DNA of 16,114 nucleotides from Syntrophobacteria bacterium (GCA_029289015.1 JARFUL010000200.1:1-16114), one strand, 5' to 3'; counted from the stretch's first letter, positions 1 to 9,301 are shown. Numbers and translations are program-made. The notes: generated by a model not told the origin, from the sequence alone.

Positions 1-396
<396 letters not shown>

Positions 397-407
397 ACGA
401 AATGGGG

Positions 408-442
408 TAAAACAAAAGCCCGGCCTCGATTGAAGCCGGGCT
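408..442 (-). terminator. Rho-independent terminator after htpX
   Basis: The 8-bp perfect stem AGCCCGGC/GCCGGGCT (arms 435-442 and 417-424, 10-base loop) is followed on the minus strand by a T-rich tail (TTTGTTTTA, 408-416). It starts 22 bases after the htpX stop codon and is oriented to end the clpB-htpX transcript before the purA promoter. On the plus strand the stem is not followed by a T run, so it should work in one direction only. Confidence 0.88.
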
Positions 443-464
443 GGAAGTGTCCAAACTATCCCGT

Positions 465-1310
465 TTACCGGGCCATGGCTCTCAGCCTCTTGACCCTCTC
501 CTCCATGGGCGGGTGGGTGGAGAAGAGCTGCATCAGAGACCTGCCTGAAAGGGGATTCACTATGAACATGTGCGCGGTCGCGGGGTTGGCGTCAACACGG
601 ATCCTCTGGGACGCGTAGCCCAGCTTCTCCAGGGCCTTGGCCAGACCCATTGAGTTGTGCGCGAACTTGGCGCCCGTTGCATCGGCCAGGTACTCCCTGG
701 AACGGGATATGGCCATCTGGATGAGCATCGCGGCGATGGGGGCCAAAATAGCGGTGAAGATGAGGCCCAGCGCGCCTCCCCCCTCGTCGTCGTTGCCGCC
801 TATGCCGCCGAAGATCGCGGCCCACCTCGCGAAGGACGCGACCATCATCACCACCCCTGCCAGGGTGGCCGCGATGGAGCCTATGAGTATGTCGCGGTTC
901 TTCACGTGGGCCAGCTCGTGGGCCAAAACCCCCTTGAGCTCCTCCCGGTCCAGGAGCTTCAGTATGCCGGATGTCACCGCGACCACCGCGTTCTCGGGGT
1001 TCCTTCCCGTCGCGAACGCGTTGGGCGCGTCATTGGGGATGATATAGAGCCTCGGCATGGGCAGACCCGCGTTGCCTACTAGCTCCCTCATCATGTCGTA
1101 GAGCTCCGGCGCTTCGGCCTCGGTTACGGGCTGGGCCCGGTACATGGCCAGAACGATCTTGTCCGAAAACCAGTAGGAGCCGAAGTTTATCACCACCGCG
1201 AACACGAACGCGATCACCATGCCGTTGACACCGCCCAGCATGCGCCCTATGAGCACGATGAGCGCGGTGAGCGCGGCGAGAAGAATCGCGGTTCTGAACT
1301 GATTGCCCAT
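465..1310 (-). CDS. htpX: HtpX, membrane zinc metalloprotease (M48B)
   Basis: HtpX is an inner-membrane protease that cleaves misfolded membrane proteins and acts alongside FtsH in envelope stress. The 281-residue protein has the usual family length. Hydrophobic segments lie at about 8-24, 31-48, 142-165 and 183-203. The zinc motif HELAH (131-135) and the downstream REYLAD (205-210, with the likely third ligand Glu206) are intact, and a glycine-rich loop (about 168-181) sits between the last two hydrophobic segments, as in other HtpX proteins. The ATG at 1310 is preceded by AGGAGG (1321-1326). The gene follows clpB by 44 bases with no terminator between, and ends before a clear intrinsic terminator, so it is the second gene of a clpB-htpX unit. 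Nothing in the sequence looks damaged. Confidence 0.96.
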   Translation of the reverse strand: MGNQFRTAILLAALTALIVLIGRMLGGVNGMVIAFVFAVVINFGSYWFSDKIVLAMYRAQPVTEAEAPELYDMMRELVGNAGLPMPRLYIIPNDAPNAFATGRNPENAVVAVTSGILKLLDREELKGVLAHELAHVKNRDILIGSIAATLAGVVMMVASFARWAAIFGGIGGNDDEGGGALGLIFTAILAPIAAMLIQMAISRSREYLADATGAKFAHNSMGLAKALEKLGYASQRIRVDANPATAHMFIVNPLSGRSLMQLFSTHPPMEERVKRLRAMAR

Positions 1311-1354
1311 ATCTTAAATGCCTCCTTTTATCTTTATGGCTTTACAGGTTAAAT

Positions 1355-3985
1355 TTAAGCCAGGGAGGCCGTTGTGTCAAGGCGACCCTCACCCCGTTCC
1401 CTGGCGCTGAACTTAAGGCCGTGGTCCTGGCCCTTATCCGCGACGATGACGTCCCCGGGCCGGAACGTGCCCCTGAGCATCTCCAGCGCGAGGGGGTTCT
1501 CGATGTTGCGCTGGATGGCCCTCTTGAGCGGCCTTGCGCCGTAGACCGGGTCGTAGCCCGCGGCCACGAGGAACTCCTTGGCCTCGGGGGTGAGCTCCAG
1601 GGAAAGGTCCCTCTCCTTGAGCCTTTCGGAAAGCCTCTTTAGCTGAATGTCCACGACCTCCTTCATATCATCGAGGCTGAGGCGATGGAAGGTTATGGTG
1701 TCGTCCACCCGGTTGAGGAACTCCGGCCTGAAGCGGGCCTTGAGCGCGTCCATCACCCGCAGGTTCACCTCGTCGTCATCCAGGGCCGCACCCTCGCTCA
1801 GATACTGGCTGCCCACGTTGGAGGTCATTATTATGATGGTGTTCTTGAAGTCCACGGTCCTGCCCTGGCCGTCGGTGAGGCGGCCGTCATCCAGTATCTG
1901 GAGGAGCGCGTTGAAAACGTCGTTGTGGGCCTTCTCTATCTCGTCGAAGAGCACCACGGTGTAGGGCCTGCGCCTCACCGCCTCGGTGAGCTGGCCCCCC
2001 TCCTCGTAGCCCACGTATCCCGGGGGCGCGCCCATGAGCCGGCTTACGGTGTGGCGCTCCATGTACTCGGACATGTCGAGGCGCACCATCGCGTTCTCGT
2101 CGTCGAAGAGGAACTCCGCCAGGGCTCTCGCGAGCTCGGTCTTGCCCACCCCGGAGGGCCCCAGGAATATAAAAGAGCCCATGGGCCTGTTGGGGTCCGA
2201 GAGCCCGGAGCGGGACCTGCGGACCGCGTCGGAGACCGCTTCGATGGCCGTGTTCTGGCCCACCACCCTCTTGTGGAGGTTCTCCTCCATCCTGAGGAGC
2301 TTCTCCTTCTCGCCCTCCATGAGCCTGGCCACGGGGATGCCGGTCCAAGAGGATATCACCTGGGCTATGTCCTCGGCCTCCACCTCCTCGCGCATCATCT
2401 TGGTCTCGGCCTGGATCTGGGCGAGCCTCTTTGCCTCCTCCTCCAGCCTGAGCCTCGCGTCCCTGAGCATGCCGTAGCGGATCTCCGCGGCCCGGGCCAG
2501 GTCGCCGTCCCTCTTGGCTATCTCCTCCTCCTGGGTGAGCCGCTCAATCTCCCCCTTGGCCTCCTGCATGCGGGTGACTGAGTCCTTTTCCGCGTGCCAG
2601 GCAGCGGTGAGACCGTCGAGCTCCTCCTCCATGTCGGCCAGCCTGGCCTCTATCTCCCCCAGCCTCGCGCTGGAGCCTTCGTCCGACTCTTTTTTGAGGG
2701 CCTCCTGCTCGATCTTGAGGCGGGTCATCTCCCTTTGGACCTCGTCTATCTCCGTGGGCACGGAGTCCATCTCCACCCGGAGCCTGGACGCGGCCTCGTC
2801 CATGAGATCCACCGCCTTGTCCGGGAGGAACCTGTCGGTGATGTACCGGTGCGAGAGGGTCGCGGCCGCGATTATCGCGGAGTCTTTAATGGTCACCCCG
2901 TGGTGGACCTCGTACTTCTCCTTTAGCCCTCTCAGGATCGCGATGGTGTCCTCCACCGTGGGCTCGGACACGAACACCGGCTGGAAGCGCCGCTCCAGGG
3001 CCGCGTCCTTCTCAACGTGCTTGCGGTACTCGCTGAGGGTGGTTGCTCCAATGCATCTCAGCTCGCCCCTAGCGAGGGCCGGCTTGAGCATGTTGGACGC
3101 GTCCACCGCGCCCTGGGCCGCGCCCGCGCCCACCAGGGTGTGCATCTCGTCTATGAACAGTATTACCCGGCCGTCGGACCCGGTGACCTCCTTGATCACT
3201 GCCTTTAGCCGGCCCTCGAACTCCCCCCTGTACTTCGCGCCCGCGACCAGCGCGCCCAGGTCGAGGGCAACCACCCGCTTCTCCTTGAGCCCCTCGTGCA
3301 CGTCCCCCGCGACGATCCTCTGGGAGAGCCCCTCCGCGATCGCGGTCTTGCCCACCCCGGGCTCGCCGATGAGCACCGGGTTGTTCTTGGTGCGCCTGGA
3401 GAGCACCTGGATGACCCTGCGTATCTCTTCCACCCTGCCGATCACCGGGTCGAGCTTGCCGGTCCTCGCGAGCGCGGTGAGGTCCCGCGCGTACTTCTCC
3501 AAGGCCTGGTACTTGTCCTCTGGGTTGGGGTCCGTGATGCGGGTGGTGCCCCGGATCGCGCGAAGCGCGTCCATGAGCGAATCCCTGTTTACCCCGTGCT
3601 TTTGCAGTATCTTGCCCTCAGGGGTGCCGGTCCGGCCCGCCGCGGCCAGGAGCACGTGCTCCAGGGAGACGTAGTCGTCGTGCATGGCCTGGGCCTCCTT
3701 GAGCGCGAGGTCCAAAAGCTCTCTCAGCTCTCTTGACAGGTAGGTTTCGAGCGCTGCTCCCGAGACCTTGGGCAGCCTGGCCATCTCGGCCGCGAGGTCG
3801 TCCGCAAGCCCCCCGAGGTTTACCCCGAGCTTGGCCAGGATCGTCAGCACGACCCCGGACTCCTGCTTGAGGGAGGCAAGGAGCAGGTGGACAGGCTTGA
3901 TCTCCTGATGCGAAGCAGAGGAGGCCAACTCCTGCGCGGTCTTTATGGCCTCCTGCGCCTTCAGGGTAAATTTTTCCAGGTTCAT
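1355..3985 (-). CDS. clpB: ClpB, Hsp100 protein disaggregase
   Basis: ClpB is a hexameric AAA+ machine that pulls polypeptides out of aggregates through its central pore, working with DnaK. The 876-residue protein has the full layout: Clp N-domain (about 1-145), first ATPase domain with Walker A GEPGVGKT (207-214), Walker B ILFIDE (275-280) and pore loop KYRG (251-254), a coiled-coil middle domain (about 408-530) that separates ClpB from ClpA/ClpC types, and a second ATPase domain with Walker A GPSGVGKT (609-616), pore loop GYVGY (656-660) and Walker B VVLFDE (677-682). It lacks the IGF/L loop expected of ClpP partners, as far as I can see. ATG at 3985 has GGAG upstream at 3995-3998. It is first in a unit with htpX. 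A possible heat-shock promoter and a hairpin touching the ribosome binding site are listed separately. Confidence 0.98.
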   Translation of the reverse strand: MNLEKFTLKAQEAIKTAQELASSASHQEIKPVHLLLASLKQESGVVLTILAKLGVNLGGLADDLAAEMARLPKVSGAALETYLSRELRELLDLALKEAQAMHDDYVSLEHVLLAAAGRTGTPEGKILQKHGVNRDSLMDALRAIRGTTRITDPNPEDKYQALEKYARDLTALARTGKLDPVIGRVEEIRRVIQVLSRRTKNNPVLIGEPGVGKTAIAEGLSQRIVAGDVHEGLKEKRVVALDLGALVAGAKYRGEFEGRLKAVIKEVTGSDGRVILFIDEMHTLVGAGAAQGAVDASNMLKPALARGELRCIGATTLSEYRKHVEKDAALERRFQPVFVSEPTVEDTIAILRGLKEKYEVHHGVTIKDSAIIAAATLSHRYITDRFLPDKAVDLMDEAASRLRVEMDSVPTEIDEVQREMTRLKIEQEALKKESDEGSSARLGEIEARLADMEEELDGLTAAWHAEKDSVTRMQEAKGEIERLTQEEEIAKRDGDLARAAEIRYGMLRDARLRLEEEAKRLAQIQAETKMMREEVEAEDIAQVISSWTGIPVARLMEGEKEKLLRMEENLHKRVVGQNTAIEAVSDAVRRSRSGLSDPNRPMGSFIFLGPSGVGKTELARALAEFLFDDENAMVRLDMSEYMERHTVSRLMGAPPGYVGYEEGGQLTEAVRRRPYTVVLFDEIEKAHNDVFNALLQILDDGRLTDGQGRTVDFKNTIIIMTSNVGSQYLSEGAALDDDEVNLRVMDALKARFRPEFLNRVDDTITFHRLSLDDMKEVVDIQLKRLSERLKERDLSLELTPEAKEFLVAAGYDPVYGARPLKRAIQRNIENPLALEMLRGTFRPGDVIVADKGQDHGLKFSARERGEGRLDTTASLA

Positions 3986-3994
3986 ATGTTAAAG

Positions 3995-4016
3995 CTCCGG
4001 GCCATGAATTAGGCCC
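3995..4016 (-). promoter_or_regulatory. Leader hairpin abutting the clpB ribosome binding site
   Basis: In the clpB leader GGGCC (4012-4016) can pair with GGCCC (3999-4003) around an 8-base loop. The 3' arm runs directly into GGAG (3995-3998), the only ribosome binding site before the clpB ATG. The stem does not include the GGAG itself, so it could hinder ribosome access only by proximity. A regulatory role, for example temperature-dependent opening, is inference. On the opposite strand the same stem is followed by TGTTTTTATT and looks like a terminator, but no plus-strand gene leads into it. Confidence 0.3.
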
Positions 4017-4046
4017 TGTTTTTATTAACAATAATGTTCACATTTG

Positions 4047-4107
4047 TAGTTAAGGACGCTAGGTCTTCGTGTCAAGTGATGGGGATGATTCCTGAAATGA
4101 TTACAGG
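4047..4107 (-). promoter_or_regulatory. Candidate clpB promoter region, with possible sigma-32 and sigma-70 elements
   Basis: The 150-bp gap between tmk and clpB is AT-rich and holds two overlapping candidates, read on the minus strand. One is CCCCAT (4079-4084), identical to the core of the heat-shock sigma-32 -10 box, with a poor -35 match (CCTGTAA, 4101-4107) 16 bases upstream. The other is a perfect TTGACA (4070-4075) with only a weak -10 (TAACTA, 4047-4052) at 17 bases. Heat-shock control of clpB is common in proteobacteria, which makes the first reading plausible. No CIRCE inverted repeat was seen. Confidence 0.35.
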
Positions 4108-4135
4108 TAGATTGAGTTTTTTCGCACCGCGGGGC

Positions 4136-4747
4136 CTACCTCAGAATCGCTTCCACCGCGTTGGCTGCCGCGCGAACGAGCTCTTCCAGGGACCGCCGCG
4201 CATCGAGCCTGAGGGTTCTCTCGTCCACCAGGGAGATGAACACGTCCCGCACCCGGGCCAGGCTCTTTTTGCGCTCGAACTCGGTGAGGGGCTCCCCGCG
4301 GCTGTTCACTATGCGGTCCAAACCCTCCTCCACGGAGAGGTCCAGGAGGATCACCAGGTCGGGCCTGGGCGCGAACGCGAGGTTGGCCGCGAGGATGGCC
4401 TTGGGGTCGAGGCCGCGAACCGACTGGTAGGCCACGCTGGATAGATAGTATCTGTCCGTAATTACTATCTTTCCCTTTTCAAGGTTCGGTTTGATAACCC
4501 TTTGGACATGCTCTCTTCTGTCTTCGATGAATAGGTCCAGCTCCTCCTCGGGGCTCAGCGCGTGCCTGCCGCTCTTCGCGAGCTCCCGTATTCTCTGGCC
4601 AAAGACCCCGTCTGTGGGCTCCCGCGTAAGGGTCACACTGTGACCTTTTTGGGCAAGCAGCTCCCCCAGTTTATTGACGAGGGTGGACTTTCCCGCGCCG
4701 TCTATGCCTTCCACGGCCACCAGTATCCCTTTTGCGCTGGAGGACAA
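4136..4747 (-). CDS. tmk: Thymidylate kinase
   Basis: Tmk phosphorylates dTMP to dTDP with ATP, an essential step for dTTP supply. The 203-residue protein has normal length. It shows the P-loop EGIDGAGKST (13-22), the TREP segment (41-44) that contacts the nucleotide, and the DRY motif (98-100) of the dTMP site; a basic stretch around 148-163 should form the lid. The start is a TTG at 4747: AAGGAG, seven bases upstream, overlaps the last codons and stop of the M16 gene, and no ATG lies near the start of the homology. The gene therefore begins four bases after the M16 stop codon and is very likely translationally coupled to it. The 150 bp between its stop and clpB contain no convincing terminator, so some read-through into clpB is possible. 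Confidence 0.96.
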   Translation of the reverse strand: MSSSAKGILVAVEGIDGAGKSTLVNKLGELLAQKGHSVTLTREPTDGVFGQRIRELAKSGRHALSPEEELDLFIEDRREHVQRVIKPNLEKGKIVITDRYYLSSVAYQSVRGLDPKAILAANLAFAPRPDLVILLDLSVEEGLDRIVNSRGEPLTEFERKKSLARVRDVFISLVDERTLRLDARRSLEELVRAAANAVEAILR

Positions 4748-4751
4748 CGGG

Positions 4752-7418
4752 CTACTCCTTCGGGCCCACGAACACGGTCGCGGAGTGCTCGAGAGCCAGG
4801 TATTTTTGGGCCGCGCGGACCACCTCGTCGGGGCTCACCCTGCTGATGCTTCTTATGTACCTCTTCTGGTAGTCCGAGCCGAGGCCGTAGAGGTCGTTCA
4901 GCGCGATGGTCTGGGCCCTTTCGGAGAACTCCTGGTTGTTCTTCAGGTAGCTCCCCAGGATGTAGTTCTTGGCCCTGTCCACCTCTTCTTTGGACACGCT
5001 CTTTTTCACCAGCTCTATCTGCTCCCGGAGCGCGCCCAGCGCAATTCCCTTCTTTTCGGGCGCGCACGCGAGATAGAACACCACCGCGCCCTTCTGGAGC
5101 CCCTCGAAGCTGAAGGATGTGATCACGTACGCGAGGCTCATCTCATCCCTCAAGACCCTGAAGAGCCTCCCGCCCTGGCCCGCGAGAACGTGGGTGAGCA
5201 CCTTGAGGGGATAACGGTCCTTTTCCGAGACCTTGGCTCCCAGAAAGCCCAGCGCGATGTGGGTCTGGTGGCCCTTCTTGAAGATATGCCTGGCGAGCGG
5301 CTCTTTGGGCCGCGCGGGCTCCGGGCCCTGGTAGGTCCTCACAGGCCCGCGCGCCTTCATTCCCCCGAAGAGCCTCGAGGCAAGCCCGGCCACCTTCTTG
5401 GGGTCCACGTCCCCCACCACGCTCAGGATCAGGTTTTCCGGCTTCACCAGGGAGCGGTGGAACCCCCTGAGCCTGGCCCTGTCTATGCGCGTCACCGACT
5501 CCTTGCGCCCCAGTATCTTGAGCCCGTAGGGATGCTCCTTGTAAAGGGCCTGGTAGAGGTTTCTCAGGGTGAATCTCGCGGGCCGCTCCTGCTCGGTCCG
5601 GATCTGCGACAGGACCACACTCTTCACCTTGCTGAGCTCCCCGTCCCTGAACCCGGGCCGAAGAAGCGCGTCCGCGGCCAGCTCCAGGCCGGTCTCGAAG
5701 TTCTCACTGAGGAAGGAGCCCTCCAGCCCGAAGGAGTTTCTGCCCGAAAAGCCGCTCAACTCCCCGGCCATCTCCTCCACCTTCTTGGCAAACTCCTGCG
5801 CGGACATCCGCGCGGTGCCCTGGGTCAGCATCAGGGCCAGGATGTTGGAGATGCCCTCGACCCGCCCGTCCTCCGCGAGCAGCCCACCCTTGAGGGCCAG
5901 GGTGAAGCTCACCATGGGGAGCCTGTGCTCCTCCTTTACCAGCACGGTAACGCGGTTGGTCAGCGTGGTCTTGGTGACGGTCCCGGCCCTTTTGAAACTC
6001 CCGGGCACCGTGGGGTGCGGCGCATAGGCCTCGGACTTTTTGGCCAGGGCCGCGGCCAGGCCCTTAGGGGTCTTCCTGTCCGCCTGGATCACGAGGGTCT
6101 GCCTGAGGGGGTCCAGGTACCTAAGCGCCACCCTCTGGACGTCCTGCGCGCTGACCCCCTTTATGGACTTGAGGTAGGCCTCCCTCTTGGCCGCATCTCC
6201 CCACAGAACCTGGAAGTACCCCAGGATGTCCGCCTCACCCTGCGCGGTCTCCCTGCTCTTGAGGAAATCGGTGGTCAGGACCAGCTTGGCCTGGTTGAGC
6301 TCGCTGAGGCTCACCCCGGTCTCCTGGACCCTCTTTATCACCTCCAGGATGGCCAGGTACGCGGGCTCGATCTTTGCCGGAGAGAGGTTGGCCGTTATGA
6401 AGAAGAGCCCCGGGCCCTTGGGGGTGAACGCGGTCGCGGAGATGCTGTAGACCCAACCCAGCTCGTGGTACAGGCCCGAGTAGAGCCGGGAGGACTCGCC
6501 CTCCCCCAGGATCATGGCCAAAACGTCCAGCGCGGGTATGTCCTTGTGGGCCAGCTCCGGCAGGGGATAGGCCACGGCAACCCGGGCCTGCTTCACGTTC
6601 TCGCTGAGCTGTATCCCCAGGGGCTTGTTCCTCCCCGGGTGCCTGGGCATGGAGAACCGGGGGCTCGAGCGCCCGGGATACGCGCCGAAGTGGGTCTTGA
6701 CCCACCCCTTGGCCCGGGAGACGTCCACGTCGCCCGCGACCACCACGCACATGTTCCCCGGCACATACCACCTGCCTATGTACTCGAGGATCATCTCCCT
6801 GGTGATGCCCTTCACCGTCTTGTAGAAGCCCAGAATCCTCCGGCCGTAGGGGTTGTTGCCGTACGCGTTCTCAAAGAGCGCGTAGCTCAGGCGCCTCCCG
6901 GGGCTGTCGAGCGCGTGGCGGATCTCCTCGGCCACCACCTCCTTCTCCCTGGCCAGCTCCCCGGGGTCGAAGGTGGAGTTGAACACCGCGTCTGCCAGAA
7001 CCTCCACCGCGCGCTCAGCAGCGTCGGACTTTATGGTCACGTGGTATACAGTATGGTCGAAGGTGGTATACGCGTTGATGGAGCCCCCCGCGCCCTCGAT
7101 CTCGGCCGCGACCTCCCCCACCTTCCTCTTCTTCGTTCCCTTGAAGATCATGTGCTCGATGAGGTGGGTTATGCCCTGCTCCTCGGGTTTCTCGTAGATG
7201 GAGCCCGCGTTGACCCAGACCTGCACCGCGGCCACTTCGAGCCCTTTTATGGGCGCAATGATTACGAAAAGACCGTTGGGGAGCCGGTAGGTTTCGAAGG
7301 GGTCTGCTTTGGCGGCATATCCGGGAAGGGTCTCTGGCGCGGCCCGGGGCAGGCAGGAGCAAAACACAAGGCCCAAAAACACGACGAAAATCAGAACCGC
7401 TGCCCGTGCTGGCCTCAT
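4752..7418 (-). CDS. Exported two-domain M16 zinc metallopeptidase
   Basis: This is a single-chain pitrilysin-family (M16) peptidase of 888 residues, expected to cut peptides in the periplasm. The first 25 or so residues form a signal sequence: basic start, hydrophobic run (about 8-20), then cysteines at 20 and 22. One could be a lipidated cysteine, but the lipobox is poor. The N-terminal half has the inverted zinc motif HLIEH (85-89) and the third ligand Glu165, 76 residues after His89, in the segment AREKEVVAEEI (156-166). The C-terminal half (from about 475) repeats the fold, but the motif position reads GISNILALML and has no ligands, as expected for the non-catalytic partner half. ATG at 7418 is preceded by AGGGGG. 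It heads an operon with tmk, a pairing with no obvious functional logic. The natural substrate cannot be read from the sequence. Confidence 0.93.
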   Translation of the reverse strand: MRPARAAVLIFVVFLGLVFCSCLPRAAPETLPGYAAKADPFETYRLPNGLFVIIAPIKGLEVAAVQVWVNAGSIYEKPEEQGITHLIEHMIFKGTKKRKVGEVAAEIEGAGGSINAYTTFDHTVYHVTIKSDAAERAVEVLADAVFNSTFDPGELAREKEVVAEEIRHALDSPGRRLSYALFENAYGNNPYGRRILGFYKTVKGITREMILEYIGRWYVPGNMCVVVAGDVDVSRAKGWVKTHFGAYPGRSSPRFSMPRHPGRNKPLGIQLSENVKQARVAVAYPLPELAHKDIPALDVLAMILGEGESSRLYSGLYHELGWVYSISATAFTPKGPGLFFITANLSPAKIEPAYLAILEVIKRVQETGVSLSELNQAKLVLTTDFLKSRETAQGEADILGYFQVLWGDAAKREAYLKSIKGVSAQDVQRVALRYLDPLRQTLVIQADRKTPKGLAAALAKKSEAYAPHPTVPGSFKRAGTVTKTTLTNRVTVLVKEEHRLPMVSFTLALKGGLLAEDGRVEGISNILALMLTQGTARMSAQEFAKKVEEMAGELSGFSGRNSFGLEGSFLSENFETGLELAADALLRPGFRDGELSKVKSVVLSQIRTEQERPARFTLRNLYQALYKEHPYGLKILGRKESVTRIDRARLRGFHRSLVKPENLILSVVGDVDPKKVAGLASRLFGGMKARGPVRTYQGPEPARPKEPLARHIFKKGHQTHIALGFLGAKVSEKDRYPLKVLTHVLAGQGGRLFRVLRDEMSLAYVITSFSFEGLQKGAVVFYLACAPEKKGIALGALREQIELVKKSVSKEEVDRAKNYILGSYLKNNQEFSERAQTIALNDLYGLGSDYQKRYIRSISRVSPDEVVRAAQKYLALEHSATVFVGPKE

Positions 7419-7431
7419 GGAATCCCCCTGG

Positions 7432-7460
7432 TTGACCGTTTGGTTTGCTCGTGATATACC
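7432..7460 (+). promoter_or_regulatory. Promoter of the plus-strand M18-mutM-PBP operon
   Basis: TTGACC (7432-7437) is followed after 17 bases by TATACC (7455-7460), preceded by TGA at 7452-7454, which gives an extended -10 (TGn). Transcription would start near 7467, about 32 bases before the ATG of the M18 gene. The element sits in the 80-bp space between two divergent genes. The opposite strand of the same spot reads TATATC (7453-7458), which could serve as -10 for the M16 gene, although its -35 is poor. Confidence 0.65.
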
Positions 7461-7498
7461 CGTTCTAATCTAAAAAATATTAACCGGGAGCATAGAAC

Positions 7499-8923
7499 AT
7501 GGCAAAGAAAAACTCTACGGATGAGCTGAATGAGCTTCGGGAAAGGCTTTTTAGGAGGGAGAGACTCGCGTGGGAGGCCATGGACGACAAAGAGCGGGCT
7601 GAGTGCCTCGACTACGCGGATGATTATAAAGAGTTCATAACCAGGGCGAAGACGGAGAGGGAGACCGTCTCTGAGATCGAGGCCAGGGCCAGGGCCGCGG
7701 GCTTCGCAAAACTGGGCAAGGCCAAGAAGGCCAAGGTCTACTCCATGTTCCGGGGAAAGGTCGCGGCGGTGATCCATCTGGGCAAAAAGCCCATCACCGA
7801 GGGGCTGAGGATCGTGAGCGCGCACCTCGACACCCCCCACCTGGACCTCAAGCAGAACCCCCTCTACGAGGAGGTGGGCCTGGCCATGCTCAAGACCCAC
7901 TACTACGGGGGAATAAAGAAATACCAGTGGCTCGCGAGGCCCCTCGCGCTCCACGGCAAGGTCTTTTTGAAGGACGGCTCCTCCGTGACCCTCAGGCTGG
8001 GGGAGGAGAAGGGCGACCCGGTGTTCACCGTCGCGGACCTCCTGCCGCACCTCAGCGCGAAGCAGTACGAGAAGAAGGTGGCCGACGCGTTCGAGGCGGA
8101 GAAGCTCAACCTCATGGCCGCGAGCCTGCCCCTGGGCGACGAGGAGGTGAAGGAGCGGGTCAAGCTGGGGGTCATGAACCTTCTTCACGAGAAATACGGC
8201 ATAACCGAGGAGGACTTCACCTCCGCGGAGCTCCAGGCCGTGCCCGCCGGCCCCGCGGTGGACCTGGGGTTCGACAGGTCCATGGTCGCGGGCTACGGCC
8301 AGGACGACCGGGCCTGCGTCTTTGCCGCGCTCCACGCGATCCTGAACCTCAAGAAGAGGCCCCAAAAGACCGCTATTGCGCTCTTCTTCGACAAGGAGGA
8401 GACGGGCAGCCAGGGCGCGACAGGCGCGGACTCCCGGTATATCGAGTGGCTCATCCACGACCTCATGGAGGCCTCGAAGGAGCCCATAGACCCGAGAGCC
8501 GTCTCCCGGACGCTGATGAACACCCACGCGCTCGCCGCAGACGTCACCGGCGCGCTGGACCCGGACTACCAGGAGGTCCACGAGAAGAGGAACGCCGCGA
8601 AGCTGGGCTACGGCATCGCGATCGCCAAGCACACCGGGCACCGGGGCAAATACAACACCTCGGACGCGAGCGCGGAGTTCGTGTCCAAGATACGGGCCCT
8701 ATTCGACGAGAAAGGGGTGGTCTGGCAGCCGGGCGCGATGGGCAAGGTGGACGAGGGCGGCGGCGGCACCATTGCCAAGTTCCTCGCGACCTACGGCATG
8801 GAGGTTTTGGACGCGGGTCCCGCGCTCCTCTCGGTGCACTCGCCCCTCGAGATAGCCTCCAAGGCCGACCTCTACATGAGCGCGAGGAGCTACGCGGAGT
8901 TCTTTGCCGCAGACAAGCTATAA
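7499..8923 (+). CDS. M18-family metalloaminopeptidase
   Basis: M18 enzymes are cytoplasmic aminopeptidases with two metal ions that release N-terminal residues from peptides, often acidic ones. The 474-residue protein matches family length and shows the metal-site motifs in order: SAHLDTPHLD (107-116, ligands His109 and Asp111), GQDDR (267-271, ligand among the two Asp), DKEETGSQG (298-306, catalytic and binding glutamates 300 and 301), and the late HSPLE segment near 454-458 that supplies the last histidine. The ATG at 7499 has GGGAG eight bases upstream (7486-7490) and a good promoter behind it. It is the first gene of a plus-strand run, with 15 bases to the next gene. It resembles the bacterial ApeA/ApeB-like subgroup rather than eukaryotic aspartyl aminopeptidase; exact specificity is unknown. 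Confidence 0.93.
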   Translation: MAKKNSTDELNELRERLFRRERLAWEAMDDKERAECLDYADDYKEFITRAKTERETVSEIEARARAAGFAKLGKAKKAKVYSMFRGKVAAVIHLGKKPITEGLRIVSAHLDTPHLDLKQNPLYEEVGLAMLKTHYYGGIKKYQWLARPLALHGKVFLKDGSSVTLRLGEEKGDPVFTVADLLPHLSAKQYEKKVADAFEAEKLNLMAASLPLGDEEVKERVKLGVMNLLHEKYGITEEDFTSAELQAVPAGPAVDLGFDRSMVAGYGQDDRACVFAALHAILNLKKRPQKTAIALFFDKEETGSQGATGADSRYIEWLIHDLMEASKEPIDPRAVSRTLMNTHALAADVTGALDPDYQEVHEKRNAAKLGYGIAIAKHTGHRGKYNTSDASAEFVSKIRALFDEKGVVWQPGAMGKVDEGGGGTIAKFLATYGMEVLDAGPALLSVHSPLEIASKADLYMSARSYAEFFAADKL

Positions 8924-8938
8924 AAAGGCTGCATTACC

Positions 8939-9283
8939 ATGAAGCTGAAGGACTACAGCTTCGGCTCCCTCACCGCGGGAGGCACAAGATACACCAGCGA
9001 CCTCAAGGTGGTGGAGCGCGAGGTGGTGCCCAACTGGTGGCGAAAGGAGGGGCACAGGCTCTTCCCCGAGGACATCGCGGAAATCCTTGCCGCGAGGCCC
9101 GAGGTGCTGGTGGTGGGCACGGGCAGCCCCGGGAACATGAGGGTCCCCCCCGAGACCGTCGAGGCCATAAGGGGTTGCGGGATAAAAGAGGTGGTCCTTC
9201 CCACCTCCCAGGCGGTGAAGAGGTTCAACGAGCTGGTGGATGAGGGGAAAAGGGTGGCCGGCGCGTTCCATCTGACCTGCTGA
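8939..9283 (+). CDS. Mth938-like domain protein (DUF498/PF04430)
   Basis: This 114-residue protein is a single Mth938-like domain, the fold also found in the mitochondrial complex I assembly factor NDUFAF3. The recognisable parts are the start KDYSFGSL, the W-W pair near 33-34, the strand-turn EVLVVGTGSPGNMRV (about 55-69) and the motif GIKEVVLPTSQAVKRFNEL (about 80-98). The bacterial members have no firmly assigned biochemical role. The gene lies 15 bases after the M18 gene and 18 before mutM, so it is almost certainly co-transcribed with them. The ribosome binding site is weak (AAGG about 11 bases upstream), which suggests modest expression or coupling to the gene before it. No signal peptide or membrane segment is present, so it should be cytoplasmic. 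Confidence 0.88.
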   Translation: MKLKDYSFGSLTAGGTRYTSDLKVVEREVVPNWWRKEGHRLFPEDIAEILAARPEVLVVGTGSPGNMRVPPETVEAIRGCGIKEVVLPTSQAVKRFNELVDEGKRVAGAFHLTC

Positions 9284-9301
9284 GTCTCACGGAGGACCGT
9301 A

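Noticed and set aside
3999..4026. Terminator-like hairpin with T run on the plus strand next to the clpB start
   Set aside because: No plus-strand gene leads into it, and the nearby genes are all on the minus strand. It is kept only as a weak leader hairpin of clpB.
4079..4107. Palindrome-like CCTG-AAATGATTA-CAGG and near-direct repeats of ATGATT in the clpB upstream gap, as an operator
   Set aside because: The matched arms are only four bases and the repeats are short and imperfect. This is within chance for an AT-rich patch.
4752..7418. Loss of the zinc motif in the second half of the M16 protein as evidence of decay
   Set aside because: Single-chain M16 peptidases normally have one active half and one inactive half, and the frame is intact with family-length domains.
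4674..7454. A 926-codon open frame on the plus strand, opposite the M16 gene
   Set aside because: It is a shadow frame caused by the high third-position GC of the minus-strand gene. Its residues are dominated by His, Gly, Pro, Leu and Arg without any family motif, whereas the minus strand shows the M16 signal peptide and zinc motif.
7415..8641. A 408-codon open frame on the minus strand, opposite the M18 gene
   Set aside because: The plus strand carries all M18 metal motifs, a promoter and a ribosome binding site. The antisense product has the biased make-up of a shadow and would also overlap the M16 start.
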